64,000 nt of DNA from Actinocatenispora rupis (GTDB lineage Bacteria; Actinomycetota; Actinomycetes; Mycobacteriales; Micromonosporaceae): contig NZ_BOMB01000026.1 of NCBI RefSeq assembly GCF_016861975.1, positions 99,848-163,847 of the forward strand. Direction: 5' to 3'. Positions 47,764 through 56,705 of the stretch are shown piece by piece. Position numbers and translations under genes: made by a program. The first letter of the stretch is position 1. Every line of letters starts with the position of its first letter. The notes below the pieces were generated by a model. That model ran no database searches. It had not been told where the DNA came from and worked only from the letters and a program-made list of their open reading frames with translations.

Positions 47764-48584
47764 CGGACGACGCCTGGTTGGCGGCCCTGACCGGCGAGCT
47801 GCGCCGGCACCAGGTGGGGCCGGACCTGACGGCACACGTGGTGGCCGAGACCGCCGCGCACCTGCGGGACAGCGGCGAGCCGGCGGTGCGCGCCTTCGGC
47901 ACCCCGCGGGAGTACGCGGCGGCGGTGGCGGACAGCGTCGGCGGCCCGGACCCGAGTCGGGCGGCGCGACCGGTCGGCCCGGTCCGGCTGGAGGTCCGCG
48001 GCGTCACCAAGCGGTACCGGCGGCGCCCGGTCCTCACCGGCGTCGACCTCACCGTACGGGCGGGTCAGGTGGCGGCGGTCGTCGGCGCGAACGGCGCCGG
48101 GAAGAGTACGTTCCTGCGGGTCTGCGCGGGGCTCACCCGGCCCGACCGCGGCACCGTCCGGGTGTACGGCCGGCTCGGCTACTGCCCGCAGGACGGCGGG
48201 ACCAGCGAGTTCCTGTTCCCCGACGAGCACTTCGCGCTGGTCGGCGCGGGCCGCGGCCTGTCCCGCCCGGACGCGCGGCGCGAGGGCCGGGCGTACGCGG
48301 CGGCCCTGGACTGGACGCCGCCCCGCTCGACGCAGGCGCGGCACCTGTCCGGCGGCACCCGCCAGAAGCTCAACCTGGTACTCGCCCGGCTCGGCGCGCC
48401 CGACGTGCTGCTCCTCGACGAGCCGTACCAGGGGTTCGACCGCGGCACGTACCTGGACTTCTGGCACGAGGTGTGGCGCTGGCGCGACGCGGGCACGGCG
48501 ATCGTCGTCGTCACCCACCTGCTCAACCAGCTCGACCGCGTCGACCAGGTACTCGATCTCACCCGGGCGGAGGCGGCGGCATGA
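47760..48584 (+). CDS. ABC transporter ATPase with N-terminal prefix domain
   Basis: 274 residues. The first ~70 residues (DDAWLAALTGELRRHQVGPD, then FGTPREYAAAVADSVGG) form a small helical prefix like the DUF1700/permease-prefix domains that normally sit in PadR partners or permeases. The ABC domain follows: Walker A GANGAGKST near 107, Q-loop YCPQDG, signature LSGGTRQK near 196, Walker B VLLLDEPYQGFD near 218, H-loop VTHLL. GTG 47760 has GGAGGAG just upstream. It pairs with the permease that begins with an ATGA overlap. Confidence 0.94.
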   Translation: MTDDAWLAALTGELRRHQVGPDLTAHVVAETAAHLRDSGEPAVRAFGTPREYAAAVADSVGGPDPSRAARPVGPVRLEVRGVTKRYRRRPVLTGVDLTVRAGQVAAVVGANGAGKSTFLRVCAGLTRPDRGTVRVYGRLGYCPQDGGTSEFLFPDEHFALVGAGRGLSRPDARREGRAYAAALDWTPPRSTQARHLSGGTRQKLNLVLARLGAPDVLLLDEPYQGFDRGTYLDFWHEVWRWRDAGTAIVVVTHLLNQLDRVDQVLDLTRAEAAA

Positions 48585-49273
48585 GGCGCACGTACGCGGT
48601 GGCGGAGGCGGCGCTGCGGGAGATGGCCCGGCGCCGCGTCGTCCTCGCCATCCTTCTGCTGCTGCCGCTGGCGTTCTACCTGAGCCGGCGCGGCGACCAT
48701 CTCGGCCAGTCGATCCGGTTCGTCTGCCTCGGCCTCGGCTGGGCGCTCAGCACGGCGGCGCTGTTCTCCGGCAGCGCCGGGCGCGCGATCGAACCGCGCC
48801 TGCGCCTCAGCGGGTACTCGGGGCGGCACCTCGTCGGCGGCCGGCTCCTCGCCCTGTGGACCATCGGCCTGCTCCTCAGCACGCCCTACTTCCTGCTCGT
48901 ACGCTTCGACCAGCACGACGTCCGGTACGGCGCGATCGCGCTCATCATGGCGCTGACCGTGGCCGTGTCCGCGCCGTTCGGCCTGGCCCTCAGCGCGATC
49001 CTGCCCCGCGAACTCGAAGGCACCCTCGTGCTGCTCGTCGTCGTCGGCCTGCAGATGATGGTCGACCCCGCCGACACCGCGGCCCGCGCGCTGCCGTACT
49101 GGTTCACCCGCGAGATCGGCACCTACGCCATCGACCACACCGACCGCGGATACCTCGACCGCGGCCTTCTCCACGGAGTACTCGCCGCGCTCGTCCTCAC
49201 CGCCGTCGTCACCGTCGCCTGGCGGGTACGCCAGGGCCCCCGCTCGCACCTGGAGTTCGTACCGCTCCGCTGA
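48581..49273 (+). CDS. ABC transporter permease
   Basis: 230 residues with about six helices (VVLAILLLLPLAFYLS, FVCLGLGWALSTAALFSG, LLALWTIGLLLSTPYFLLV, IALIMALTVAVSAPFGLAL, LEGTLVLLVVVGLQMMV, LLHGVLAALVLTAVVTVAW). ABC-2 type small permease; it should pair with the ATPase at 47760 to form an exporter, direction inferred from the ABC-2 type. Starts at ATGA overlapping the ATPase stop. A strong hairpin terminator follows. Confidence 0.92.
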   Translation: MRRTYAVAEAALREMARRRVVLAILLLLPLAFYLSRRGDHLGQSIRFVCLGLGWALSTAALFSGSAGRAIEPRLRLSGYSGRHLVGGRLLALWTIGLLLSTPYFLLVRFDQHDVRYGAIALIMALTVAVSAPFGLALSAILPRELEGTLVLLVVVGLQMMVDPADTAARALPYWFTREIGTYAIDHTDRGYLDRGLLHGVLAALVLTAVVTVAWRVRQGPRSHLEFVPLR

Positions 49274-49302
49274 CGTACCGGCGACCCACCCGTACGACGA
49301 GA

Positions 49303-49329
49303 GCGGGCCCGCCGAAACGGCGGGCCCGC
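49303..49329. terminator. 12-bp hairpin after the PadR-ABC operon
   Basis: Arms GCGGGCCCGCCG (49303-49314) and CGGCGGGCCCGC (49318-49329), loop AAA. It ends the ABC operon and may also serve the convergent sepH. Confidence 0.85.
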
Positions 49330-49365
49330 GCTGTGTCCGTGGGTCAGCGCTGTGTCCGTGGGTCA
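49328..49365. repeat. 19-bp perfect tandem duplication at the sepH stop codon
   Basis: Unit GCGCTGTGTCCGTGGGTCA occurs at 49328-49346 and 49347-49365. The sepH TGA (read on the minus strand) is at 49363-49365 in the right copy, and the left copy repeats the same stop trinucleotide 19 bp downstream. Confidence 0.85.
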
Positions 49366-50601
49366 GCGGCCGCCCTGCTGGGTGCTGCCGTTGCCGAAGA
49401 GGACGTCGTCCCAGCTCGGCAGGCGGGACCGGTCGCCCGTGGCGCCCTGCTCGGTACGCCGGGGCCGCAGCACCGCGAGCGACGGTACGGCCGGGAGTTC
49501 CTTGGCGTCCGCCTCCTCGTCGGCGTACGCGCCGGGGCGCTCCCGGGAGTCGGTCGTGGACCGGCGCGGCTCGGCGAGCCCGGCCGGGCGCAGCGGCTCC
49601 GCGGCGCGACGCTCGCCGGCCGGACGCAACGGTTCGGCCGCCGGGCGCCGTACGGGCTCGGCCTGGTCCGCACCGGGACGCGCGGTCAGCGGCTCCGCCG
49701 GCCGCGGCGTGAACGGCTCCGCCTCGCGCGGCGCGGCCGTCTCGCCGGTGTCGGCGGTACGCCGCTCCGGGGTCGGGAACAGCGGCTCGGCGGCGGGCCG
49801 GGTCGGCTCGGCCATCGGCCGGTCCAGCGTCGTACGCGCGGTGTCGGCGAGCCGGCGCACCGGCTCGTGCTTCGTCGACTTGCCGGGCAGGCCGTGCCCG
49901 GAGCCGCCACCGGGCCGGGTGGTCTCGGGCCGCGGCCGACCGCCCTCGGGCCGGGTCAGTGCGTGCCCGCCGCGGGCCGGCTGCGGCTCGGGCGCCGGCT
50001 CCTGGCCGAGCAGCGGCGCGGGCCGCTCCGTCGACAGGAACTGCGCCATGTCGTCGTCCGGCGTGACCACCTGCCGCGCCTTGTCCAGCGCCCAGATCGC
50101 CTGCGCGGTCGCCTTTCCGCTGGCCCAGCTCGCGGAGATCCGCCAGGTGCCGTCCTCCCGCCGGTACGCGTCCCACGACACGCCCTCGGCGTCGACGCCG
50201 TGCTGTGCCAGCCGGGTGTCGACGATCTCGGCGAGGGTCGCGCCACGCTCCGACGACCGCAGCCGGGTACGCCGGGCGTGCTGCGCGAGCATCGCGCGCT
50301 CCTGCAGCACGGGCCCCGCGTACCGCAGGACGCGGTCGACGGGGACGCCGGCGATGCGCGCGACCTCCTCGGCGGACTCGCCGGAGCGGATACGGGACTG
50401 GATGTCGCGCGGGGACAGCGCGGCGTCGCCGGTGGCCGGGTCGGTGGCACCGGCGAACTGGCCGCGTGGCGCGCTGCGGTCCTGCCGGACCGCGGCGCCG
50501 ATCCGATCATCGATCGGAAGTGTGAGCAGGCGCCCGACCTCGTCCGCGAGTACGAGGGCCTGACCGTCCTCGGAGAGGGCGACGAAGCGTACCGGCCGCA
50601 T
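49363..50601 (-). CDS. sepH: Septation protein SepH
   Basis: 412 residues. The N-terminal DUF3071 core (MRPVRFVALSEDGQALVLAD, then LTLPIDDRI) is followed by a helix-turn-helix-like SPRDIQSRIRSGESAEEVAR with IAGVPVDRVLRYAGPVLQE, DTRLAQHGVD and SWDAYRREDGTWRI. The C-terminal half (~190-412) is Pro/Arg/Glu-rich and disordered (repeats such as EPLRPAGERRAAEP), ending RSRLPSWDDVLFG, the short conserved tail. In Streptomyces SepH stimulates FtsZ assembly at division sites. ATG 50601 is chosen because GGAGG lies 6 nt before it; upstream sequence is open but not family-like. It lies downstream of serC on the same strand. Confidence 0.95.
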   Translation of the reverse strand: MRPVRFVALSEDGQALVLADEVGRLLTLPIDDRIGAAVRQDRSAPRGQFAGATDPATGDAALSPRDIQSRIRSGESAEEVARIAGVPVDRVLRYAGPVLQERAMLAQHARRTRLRSSERGATLAEIVDTRLAQHGVDAEGVSWDAYRREDGTWRISASWASGKATAQAIWALDKARQVVTPDDDMAQFLSTERPAPLLGQEPAPEPQPARGGHALTRPEGGRPRPETTRPGGGSGHGLPGKSTKHEPVRRLADTARTTLDRPMAEPTRPAAEPLFPTPERRTADTGETAAPREAEPFTPRPAEPLTARPGADQAEPVRRPAAEPLRPAGERRAAEPLRPAGLAEPRRSTTDSRERPGAYADEEADAKELPAVPSLAVLRPRRTEQGATGDRSRLPSWDDVLFGNGSTQQGGR

Positions 50602-50716
50602 CGCTGTCCTCCGTCCCATCGACACGCCGTCAAGCCACGGTACGCCGAACCCTAGCCGGTACGTGCCAGGCCACGCCGCATGTTGGTCAGATACTCGTCG
50701 ATCTCCGCGGGGCCCC

Positions 50717-50732
50717 GTCACCGGCCGGTGAC
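50717..50732. repeat. 16-bp palindrome between serC and sepH
   Basis: Perfect GTCACCGG/CCGGTGAC, no spacer, 11 bp past the serC stop. It may form the core of a weak serC terminator or bind a regulator. The rest of 50602-50742 contains no clear gene. Confidence 0.5.
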
Positions 50733-50742
50733 CGGGGGCTGA

Positions 50743-51858
50743 TCAGGCCAACTGGCCGACGACGTGGTCGACGCACCGGGTCAGCGCCGCGACGTCGGCC
50801 GGCTCGATCGACGGGAACAGCGCCACCCGGAGCTGGTTGCGTCCCAGCTTGCGGTACGGCTCGGTGTCGAGCACGCCGTTTTCCCGCAGTACGCCGGAGA
50901 CGGCGGCCGCGTCGACGTGGTCGGCGAGGTCGACGGTGCCGACGACGGTGGACCGCGACGCCGGTTCGGCCACGAACGGCGTGGTGTAGTCGGTGCGGTC
51001 GGCCCAGTCGTACAGCACGGCGGCGCTCTCGGCGCAGCGCGCGACCGACCAGTCCAGCCCGCCGTTGCCGAGGATCCAGTCCACCTGCTCGGCCGCCAGC
51101 AGGATCGTGGCCAGCGACGGCGTGTTGTACGTCTGGTCCTTGCGCGAGTTGTCGATCGCCGTCGTCAGGTCGAGGAACGCCGGCACGTACCGGCCCGAGG
51201 CGGTGATCTCGGCGGCCCGGTCCAGCGCCGCCGGCGACAGCAGCGCGATCCACAGCCCGCCCTCGGACCCGAGGCACTTCTGCGGCGCGAAGTAGTAGAC
51301 GTCGGTCTCGGTCAGGTCGACGGGCAGCCCTCCGGCACCGCTCGTCGCGTCGTGCAGCATCAGCCCGTCCCCGACCCGCCGCACCGGTACGGCCGCGCCG
51401 GTGGACGTCTCGTTCTGCGGCGTGCCGTACGTGTCGACGCCGTCCTCGGCGACCAGCGTGGCCACCGTGCCGGCGGGCGCGCTGCGTACCGAGGGGTCGG
51501 CGAGGAAGGGGGCGGCCGTCACCGAGTCGACGAGCTTCTGCCCGAACTCGCCGAACGACGCCAGCTGCGCCCGCTCGCGCACCAGCCCGAACGTGGCGAC
51601 CTCCCAGAACGCGGTCGTGCCACCGTTCCCGAGCACCACCTCGTACCCGTCGGGTGCGCGGAACAGCTCGGCGATGCCGCGCCGCAGCCGGGCGACCTGG
51701 TCGCGGACGGTGCGCTGGCGGTGCGAGGTGCCGAGGTAGCCGGCGGCGACGGCGGACAGCGCGTCGAGCTGCGCCGGCCGGATCTTGGACGGCCCACAGT
51801 TGAACCGCCCGTCGCCCGGAAGCAGCTCGGCCGGAATGCGGATGTCGGGCAGGCCCAC
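50743..51858 (-). CDS. serC: Phosphoserine aminotransferase
   Basis: 371 residues of the actinobacterial SerC type: RFNCGPSKIRPAQLDAL at the start, GTSHRQ near 43, GNGGTTAFWEVATFG, the PLP Lys in FAPQKCLGSEGGLW near 193, and DQTYNTPSL near 240. The enzyme makes 3-phosphoserine from 3-phosphohydroxypyruvate in serine synthesis and uses pyridoxal phosphate. GTG 51858 has AGGAG 7 nt upstream. The next genes upstream are citrate synthase and the PLP-maker pdxH, a grouping known in other actinobacteria. Confidence 0.96.
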   Translation of the reverse strand: MGLPDIRIPAELLPGDGRFNCGPSKIRPAQLDALSAVAAGYLGTSHRQRTVRDQVARLRRGIAELFRAPDGYEVVLGNGGTTAFWEVATFGLVRERAQLASFGEFGQKLVDSVTAAPFLADPSVRSAPAGTVATLVAEDGVDTYGTPQNETSTGAAVPVRRVGDGLMLHDATSGAGGLPVDLTETDVYYFAPQKCLGSEGGLWIALLSPAALDRAAEITASGRYVPAFLDLTTAIDNSRKDQTYNTPSLATILLAAEQVDWILGNGGLDWSVARCAESAAVLYDWADRTDYTTPFVAEPASRSTVVGTVDLADHVDAAAVSGVLRENGVLDTEPYRKLGRNQLRVALFPSIEPADVAALTRCVDHVVGQLA

Positions 51859-51952
51859 GTCAGAACTCCTGTGTACGCGCGGTCGGGTGCGGCGCCGCTG
51901 CCGTACCGGGATTCTGTCACCGCGGTACGTGACCGTTTCGTCCTACCCCGGG

Positions 51953-53056
51953 TCAGGCGCGCTGGACGGTGGCGAAGCCGGGGATGTCCTCGGGGCGGCG
52001 CGGGCCGGGGCCGACGTACCGGGCGGAGGGGCGGACCAGCCGGCCGAGCTTCTTCTGCTCCAGGATGTGCGCGGACCAGCCGCCGACCCGGGCGCACGTG
52101 AACATGGACGTGAACATGTCCGCCGGTACCTCCGCGAAGTCCAGCACGATCGCCGCCCAGAACTCGACGTTCGTGGCCAGTACCCGGTCGGGGCGGCGGG
52201 CGGAGAGTTCGGCGAGGGCGGCGCGTTCGAGGGCCTCGGCCACCTCGTACCGGGGGGCGCCGAGTTCCTGCGCGGTACGGCGCAGGGCGCGGGCGCGCGG
52301 GTCCTCCGCGCGGTACACCCGGTGGCCGAAGCCCATCAGCCGCTCGCCCCGGTCCAGCACCCCCTTGACGTACGACTCGGCGTCGCCGGTGCGCTCGACC
52401 TCCTCGATCATGTGCAGTACGCGGGTGGGTGCGCCGCCGTGCAGCGGGCCGGACAGTGCGCCGATGGCGCCGGAGATCGCGGCCGCGACGTCGGCGCCGG
52501 TGGAGGCGATGACCCGGGCGGTGAACGTGGAGGCGTTCATGCCGTGCTCGGCGGCGGACGTGAAGTACGCGTCGACGGCGCGGACGTGGCGCGGGTCCGG
52601 GGTGCCGCGCCAGCGGGTCATGAACCGTTCGACGATGGTCTCGGCCCGGTCGATCTCCCGCTGCGGTACGGCGGGGAGGCCGACGCCGCGCGCCGACTGG
52701 GCGATGAACGACAGCGCCGTCACCGACACCCGGGACAGGTCCTCGCGGGCCCGCTCGTCCGAGATGTCGAGGAGCTGGCCGAGGCCCCAGTGCGGCGCCA
52801 GCAGGGTGACCGCGCTCTGCACGTCGACGCGTACGTCACCGGAGTGCACCGGTACCGGGAACGGCTCGGCCGGCGGCAGCCCGTGCCCGAACTCCCCGTC
52901 CACCAGCAGACCCCACACGTCGCCGTACGAGACGCGGCCGATCAGGTCCTCGATGTCGACGCCCCGGTAGCGCAGCGAGCCGCCGGCCTTGTCGGGTTCG
53001 GCGATCTCGGTCTCGAAGGCGATCACGCCTTCCAGGCCCGGTTTGAACTCGGACAT
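51953..53056 (-). CDS. Citrate synthase (type 2 / 2-methylcitrate synthase-like)
   Basis: 367 residues, a standard short citrate synthase. It has SEFKPGLEGVIAFETEIAEP at the start, GGSLRYRGVDIEDL, LLAPHWGLGQLLDI, HGMNASTFTARVIAST with one catalytic His near 172, LSGPLHGGAPTRVLHM near 210, and GFGHRVYRAEDPRA with the next His and Arg near 250. ATG 53056 has GGGAG 8 nt upstream. It condenses acetyl-CoA (or propionyl-CoA) with oxaloacetate; prpB/prpD are absent, so citrate synthase is more likely than methylcitrate synthase. It diverges from pdxH. Confidence 0.94.
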   Translation of the reverse strand: MSEFKPGLEGVIAFETEIAEPDKAGGSLRYRGVDIEDLIGRVSYGDVWGLLVDGEFGHGLPPAEPFPVPVHSGDVRVDVQSAVTLLAPHWGLGQLLDISDERAREDLSRVSVTALSFIAQSARGVGLPAVPQREIDRAETIVERFMTRWRGTPDPRHVRAVDAYFTSAAEHGMNASTFTARVIASTGADVAAAISGAIGALSGPLHGGAPTRVLHMIEEVERTGDAESYVKGVLDRGERLMGFGHRVYRAEDPRARALRRTAQELGAPRYEVAEALERAALAELSARRPDRVLATNVEFWAAIVLDFAEVPADMFTSMFTCARVGGWSAHILEQKKLGRLVRPSARYVGPGPRRPEDIPGFATVQRA

Positions 53057-53199
53057 GCCGCTTTCTCCCAGATCTCGGTGGTACGTGCCGGTCGGTCGGG
53101 CGGTACCGGCCCACTCTTCCATCCTCACCCGGCGTGGCGACCCGCGATCGCCGCCGCGTGTCCCGCACACCCGTTCGGGTCGTACCAGAGGGTCGTGCC

Positions 53200-53240
53200 A
53201 GCGGTGGGTCGCGGGTCGTCGCAGCGGTGGGTGGCGGGTC
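53200..53240. repeat. 23-bp-period tandem repeat between citrate synthase and pdxH
   Basis: Two copies of AGCGGTGGGTSGCGGGTC at 53200-53217 and 53223-53240 (one mismatch in 18). They lie in the 229-bp divergent promoter region and may be a regulator site or a replication-slippage relic. Confidence 0.6.
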
Positions 53241-53285
53241 CGTGTGGCTGACACGACAGGCCCCGGGGCACGCCGGCGAGGCAGG

Positions 53286-53963
53286 ATGTTGATCGTGCCC
53301 GAGACACCGTCACCGCTGGACCCCACCCTGGTCGCGCTGATGCGCAACGAGTACGCGACGACCGGCATCGCGCCGGGCGACCTCGCCGCGGACTGGTACA
53401 CGCAGCTCGGCCGGTGGCTCGCCGACGCGACCGCGGCCGGCCTGCCCGAGCCGAACGCGATGGTACTGGCCACCGCGGACGCCGCGGGCCGCCCCGCCAG
53501 CCGTACGGTGCTGCTCAAGGGGTACGACGCGGCCGGGCTGGTGTTCTTCACGAACTACCGCTCGGCGAAGGGCACCCAGCTCACCGCCAACCCGTACGCG
53601 AGCGTCACGTTCCCCTGGTACGGGCTGCACCGGCAGGCGCACGCGGCGGGCCGGGTGGCGCCCGTGCCGGCGGACGAGTCCGACGCGTACTTCGCGTCCC
53701 GGCCGCGTGGCGCGCAGCTCGGCGCCTGGTCCAGCCCGCAGTCGACGGTGATCACCGGGCGGGACGTGCTCGACGACTCGTTCGCGGCGTACGCGGAGCG
53801 CTGGCCGGAGGGCACGCCGGTGCCGCGGCCGCCGCACTGGGGCGGTTTCCGGCTGGTACCGGAGACGGTGGAGTTCTGGCAGGGGCGGGAGAACAGGGTG
53901 CACGACCGGCTGCGGTACCGGCGGGACGGCGGGAGCTGGGTGCTGGAGCGGTTGGCCCCGTGA
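53286..53963 (+). CDS. pdxH: Pyridoxamine 5'-phosphate oxidase
   Basis: 225 residues. FMN-binding split barrel with RTVLLKGYDAAGLVFFTNY near 78, SAKGTQLTANPYASVTFPW, RQAHAAGRV, SDAYFASRPRGAQLGAWSSP near 138, and the tail PPHWGGFRLVPETVEFWQG...HDRLRYRR. The enzyme oxidises pyridoxamine or pyridoxine phosphate to PLP. ATG 53286 is used; GTG 53295 is possible. Its stop overlaps the GTG of the following MFS gene. Confidence 0.96.
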   Translation: MLIVPETPSPLDPTLVALMRNEYATTGIAPGDLAADWYTQLGRWLADATAAGLPEPNAMVLATADAAGRPASRTVLLKGYDAAGLVFFTNYRSAKGTQLTANPYASVTFPWYGLHRQAHAAGRVAPVPADESDAYFASRPRGAQLGAWSSPQSTVITGRDVLDDSFAAYAERWPEGTPVPRPPHWGGFRLVPETVEFWQGRENRVHDRLRYRRDGGSWVLERLAP

Positions 53964-55243
53964 GCGGCTCGTTACTCGGGCGCATCGCGATCGATCACCG
54001 TCCGCTGCGGCACGCCGCGTACCGGCGGATGTGGGTGGGCAACGGCGTCGCGTTCATCGGCGTGCAGGTGACGACGGTGGCGGTCGCGGTGCAGATGGAC
54101 GCGATCACGCACTCCCCGGCGTGGAACGGCTGGCTCGGGCTGGCGGGTCTGGTGCCGCTGGTGGTGTTCGCGCTGTGGGGCGGCGCGGTGGCCGACGCGG
54201 TCGACCGGCGCCGGGTGATCCTGGTCGGCTCGGTCCTCGCCTGGGTGGTGACGCTGGCGCTGGTCGGCCAGGCGCTCGCCGGCGTCCGCAGCCCCGTCCT
54301 CCTCCTCGTACTCGTGGCCGTGCAGTCGGCGGCGTTCGCGGTGGTGTCGCCGACCCGGGGCGCGATCATCCCGCGGCTGGTGCCGGTCGGGCTGGTACCG
54401 GCGGCGAACACGCTGAACTTCACGGCCGGCAGCGTCGCCTCGGTGGCGGGCCCGATCGCGGCCGGCGCGGTCCTCGGCAGCGGTGGCTACGCCGCGGCGT
54501 ACGGGGTGGACGCGGTGCTGTTCACGGTGTCGCTGTGGGCGGCGTTCACGCTGCCACCGCTGCCGCCGGGCGAGCGTACGGTCCGGCCGGACCTGCGGTC
54601 GGTGCTCGCCGGGCTGGCGTTCATGGCGCGCCGGCCGCTGCTGTGGCTGTCGTTCGTGCTCGACCTGGTCGCCATGCAGGCCATGCCCCGCGCCCTCTTC
54701 CCGGTACTGGCCCGCACCGAGTTCGGTGGCGGCGGCGCGGCCGGCTGGCTGTACAGCGCGATCGCGTTGGGCGCGGCGGTCGGCGGGCTGTGCTCCGGCT
54801 GGGTCGCCCGGGTACGCCGGCAGGGCGTGGCGCTGGTCGTCGCCATCGCCTGCTGGGGGCTGTCGGTGGCGGCGGCGGGGCTGGCCCACCAGCTTTGGCT
54901 CGCCGTCGTGCTGCTGGCCGTGGGTGGGGTCGCCGACCTGGTCAGCGGCGTGTACCGGCAGACGATCCTGCAACTGACCGCGCCGGACGAGCTGCGCGGC
55001 CGGTTGCAGGGGGTGTTCACCGCGGTCGTGGCCGGCGGTCCGCGCCTCGGCGATCTGCGCGCCGGGCTGATGGCCACCGCGTTCACGCCGCGGATCTCGT
55101 GGGTCGGCGGCGGGCTCGCGGTCGCGGCGGCGGTCGTCGTACTCGGGCTGGCGTTCCCGGTGCTGCGCCGGTACCGGCCGTCCGGCCACGACGACCGGCC
55201 CGTCGACGCGCAACCGGCCGCCGTACCCGACGCGTCGGGGTGA
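53960..55243 (+). CDS. MFS transporter (EntS/MFS_3 type)
   Basis: 427 residues, about 12 helices. It opens with RPLRHAAYRRMWVGNGVAFIG, followed by GGAVADAVDRRRVILVGSV (loop 2-3 motif), SPTRGAIIPRLVPVGLVPAAN and ELRGRLQGVFTAVVAGGPRLG near 340. The type usually exports small molecules. Translational coupling to pdxH (GTGA overlap) ties it to vitamin B6 metabolism by context only. No regulator is adjacent. Confidence 0.92.
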   Translation: MSGSLLGRIAIDHRPLRHAAYRRMWVGNGVAFIGVQVTTVAVAVQMDAITHSPAWNGWLGLAGLVPLVVFALWGGAVADAVDRRRVILVGSVLAWVVTLALVGQALAGVRSPVLLLVLVAVQSAAFAVVSPTRGAIIPRLVPVGLVPAANTLNFTAGSVASVAGPIAAGAVLGSGGYAAAYGVDAVLFTVSLWAAFTLPPLPPGERTVRPDLRSVLAGLAFMARRPLLWLSFVLDLVAMQAMPRALFPVLARTEFGGGGAAGWLYSAIALGAAVGGLCSGWVARVRRQGVALVVAIACWGLSVAAAGLAHQLWLAVVLLAVGGVADLVSGVYRQTILQLTAPDELRGRLQGVFTAVVAGGPRLGDLRAGLMATAFTPRISWVGGGLAVAAAVVVLGLAFPVLRRYRPSGHDDRPVDAQPAAVPDASG

Positions 55244-55324
55244 GCGCGGCGTCGTCCGGTAGGCCGGTCGCGCCGGCCGCCGCTCGGTAGAGTCCGCACC
55301 GGGACCGTCGAGGGGGGAGCCACG

Positions 55325-56236
55325 GTGGGCGTCGCGATGTCGGGCGAGCAGTGGGGGATCGAGGCCGGCGGGCACCGGGCCACGATCGTCGAGGTCGGCG
55401 GCGGCATCCGGGAGTACGCGGTGGACGGTGTCGACGTCCTCGACGGCTACTCCGCGGACCAGATCTGTCCTGGCGGGGCCGGCGCGCAGCTCGCGCCGTG
55501 GCCGAACCGTACGGGGGACGGGCGTTACGCGTTCGGCGGCGCCGAGTACCAGTTGGCGTTGAGCGAACCGGCGAAGGGCAACGCGATCCACGGGCTGGTG
55601 CGGTGGCTGCCGTGGCGCCGCATCGCCGGTACGCCGGACTCGGTGACGGTCGCGTGCGCGCTGCCCGCCCACCCCGGGTACCCGTGGCCGCTGTCGCTGA
55701 CGGCCCGCTGGACGGTGTCCGCGCACGGCCTGCGGGTCGAGCACACCGCGACGAACCTCGGCGACACGCCCGCGCCGTACGGGCTGGGCTGCCATCCGTA
55801 CCTGACGCTGCCGGGCCGGCCCGACGACTGGACGCTGCACGTACCGGCGCGGACGGTGCTGCGTACCGACGAGCGGTCGCTGCCGGTGGGCGAGGACCCG
55901 GTCGCCGGCACCGACCTCGACTTCGGCTCGCCCCGGCCGATCGGCGCCACCGTGCTCGACACCGCCTACACCGACCTGGTACGTGGCGACGCCGGCACCG
56001 CCGACGTCATACTGTCCACAGTGGACGGTCGGTGGGTGACGCTGTGGGCCGACGAAACGTTCCGCTGGGTGCAGGTGTTCACCGCCGACACCGCCAAGGC
56101 CCCGCGTACCCGCCGGTCCGTGGCGGTCGAGCCGATGACGTGCCCGCCGGACGCGCTGCGTACCGGACGGGATCTGATCACGGTGGAGCCGGGCGAGACC
56201 TGGCGCGGTGCCTGGGGCCTGCGCGTGGCGCCCTGA
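55325..56236 (+). CDS. Aldose 1-epimerase family protein
   Basis: 303 residues of galactose mutarotase-like beta-sandwich type: AQLAPWPNRTGDGRYAFGG near 60 (Asn-Arg), KGNAIHGLVRWLPW with catalytic His near 89, GLGCHPYLTLP with His near 160, DTAYTDLVRG (Asp) near 217, RSVAVEPMTCPPDAL (catalytic Glu) near 270. It interconverts alpha and beta anomers of hexoses. GTG 55325 has GGGGAG 5-6 nt before it; ATG 55337 is an alternative. It stands alone 81 bp after the MFS gene. Confidence 0.93.
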   Translation: MGVAMSGEQWGIEAGGHRATIVEVGGGIREYAVDGVDVLDGYSADQICPGGAGAQLAPWPNRTGDGRYAFGGAEYQLALSEPAKGNAIHGLVRWLPWRRIAGTPDSVTVACALPAHPGYPWPLSLTARWTVSAHGLRVEHTATNLGDTPAPYGLGCHPYLTLPGRPDDWTLHVPARTVLRTDERSLPVGEDPVAGTDLDFGSPRPIGATVLDTAYTDLVRGDAGTADVILSTVDGRWVTLWADETFRWVQVFTADTAKAPRTRRSVAVEPMTCPPDALRTGRDLITVEPGETWRGAWGLRVAP

Positions 56237-56705
56237 GTCCCGCACCCGGAAACCGTTGCCACCACAGGGATCCGGCCGTGTCGTACCCGGCGGACCGGTG
56301 CGCTGGTGGGGCAGGGCCGTCAGCGCCCGTGACCGGGCGTCGCGTTCGGCAGGTACCGGCGCACCTGTCCGGTCGGGGTGCCGGTGTCCTCCCGATACCG
56401 GACGGCGAGGCGGTACCGGTCACCGCACACGAGGTGGCCGAACCGACGCGGAGTGTCGTACCGGGCGGTCCCGAACGCGCCGCAGCGCGTGACTCGTCGC
56501 GGCCGGGATCCCGTCGCCCCACCCACGTGTCCCCGCGCACAAAAGGTTGCCTGGCCGGCCCGGAATCGGCGGATCATGTCCGTCGGGCACCCCGCGTACG
56601 GATGGGTTCCCACCCGCGGTCGCTAGGCTGTGAGCGGTCGGCGGGGCGCGCGGGACCGCGGTGGACGGTCCTCGCCGCGACCCCGACAAGGAAGGGACGT
56701 GAGTC
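56237..56705. other. Intergenic region with promoter for the 96-aa gene
   Basis: 469 bp with no gene I can support; short frames on both strands are shadows. A -10-like TAGGCT at 56624-56629 lies about 77 bp before GTG 56706 with no clear -35. The leader has AAGGAAGG upstream of the start. Confidence 0.5.

Noticed and set aside
50640..50740. Possible tiny minus-strand gene ending EIDEYLTNMRRGLARTG between serC and sepH
   Set aside because: The frame has a stop just upstream and no start codon, so at most it is a relic.
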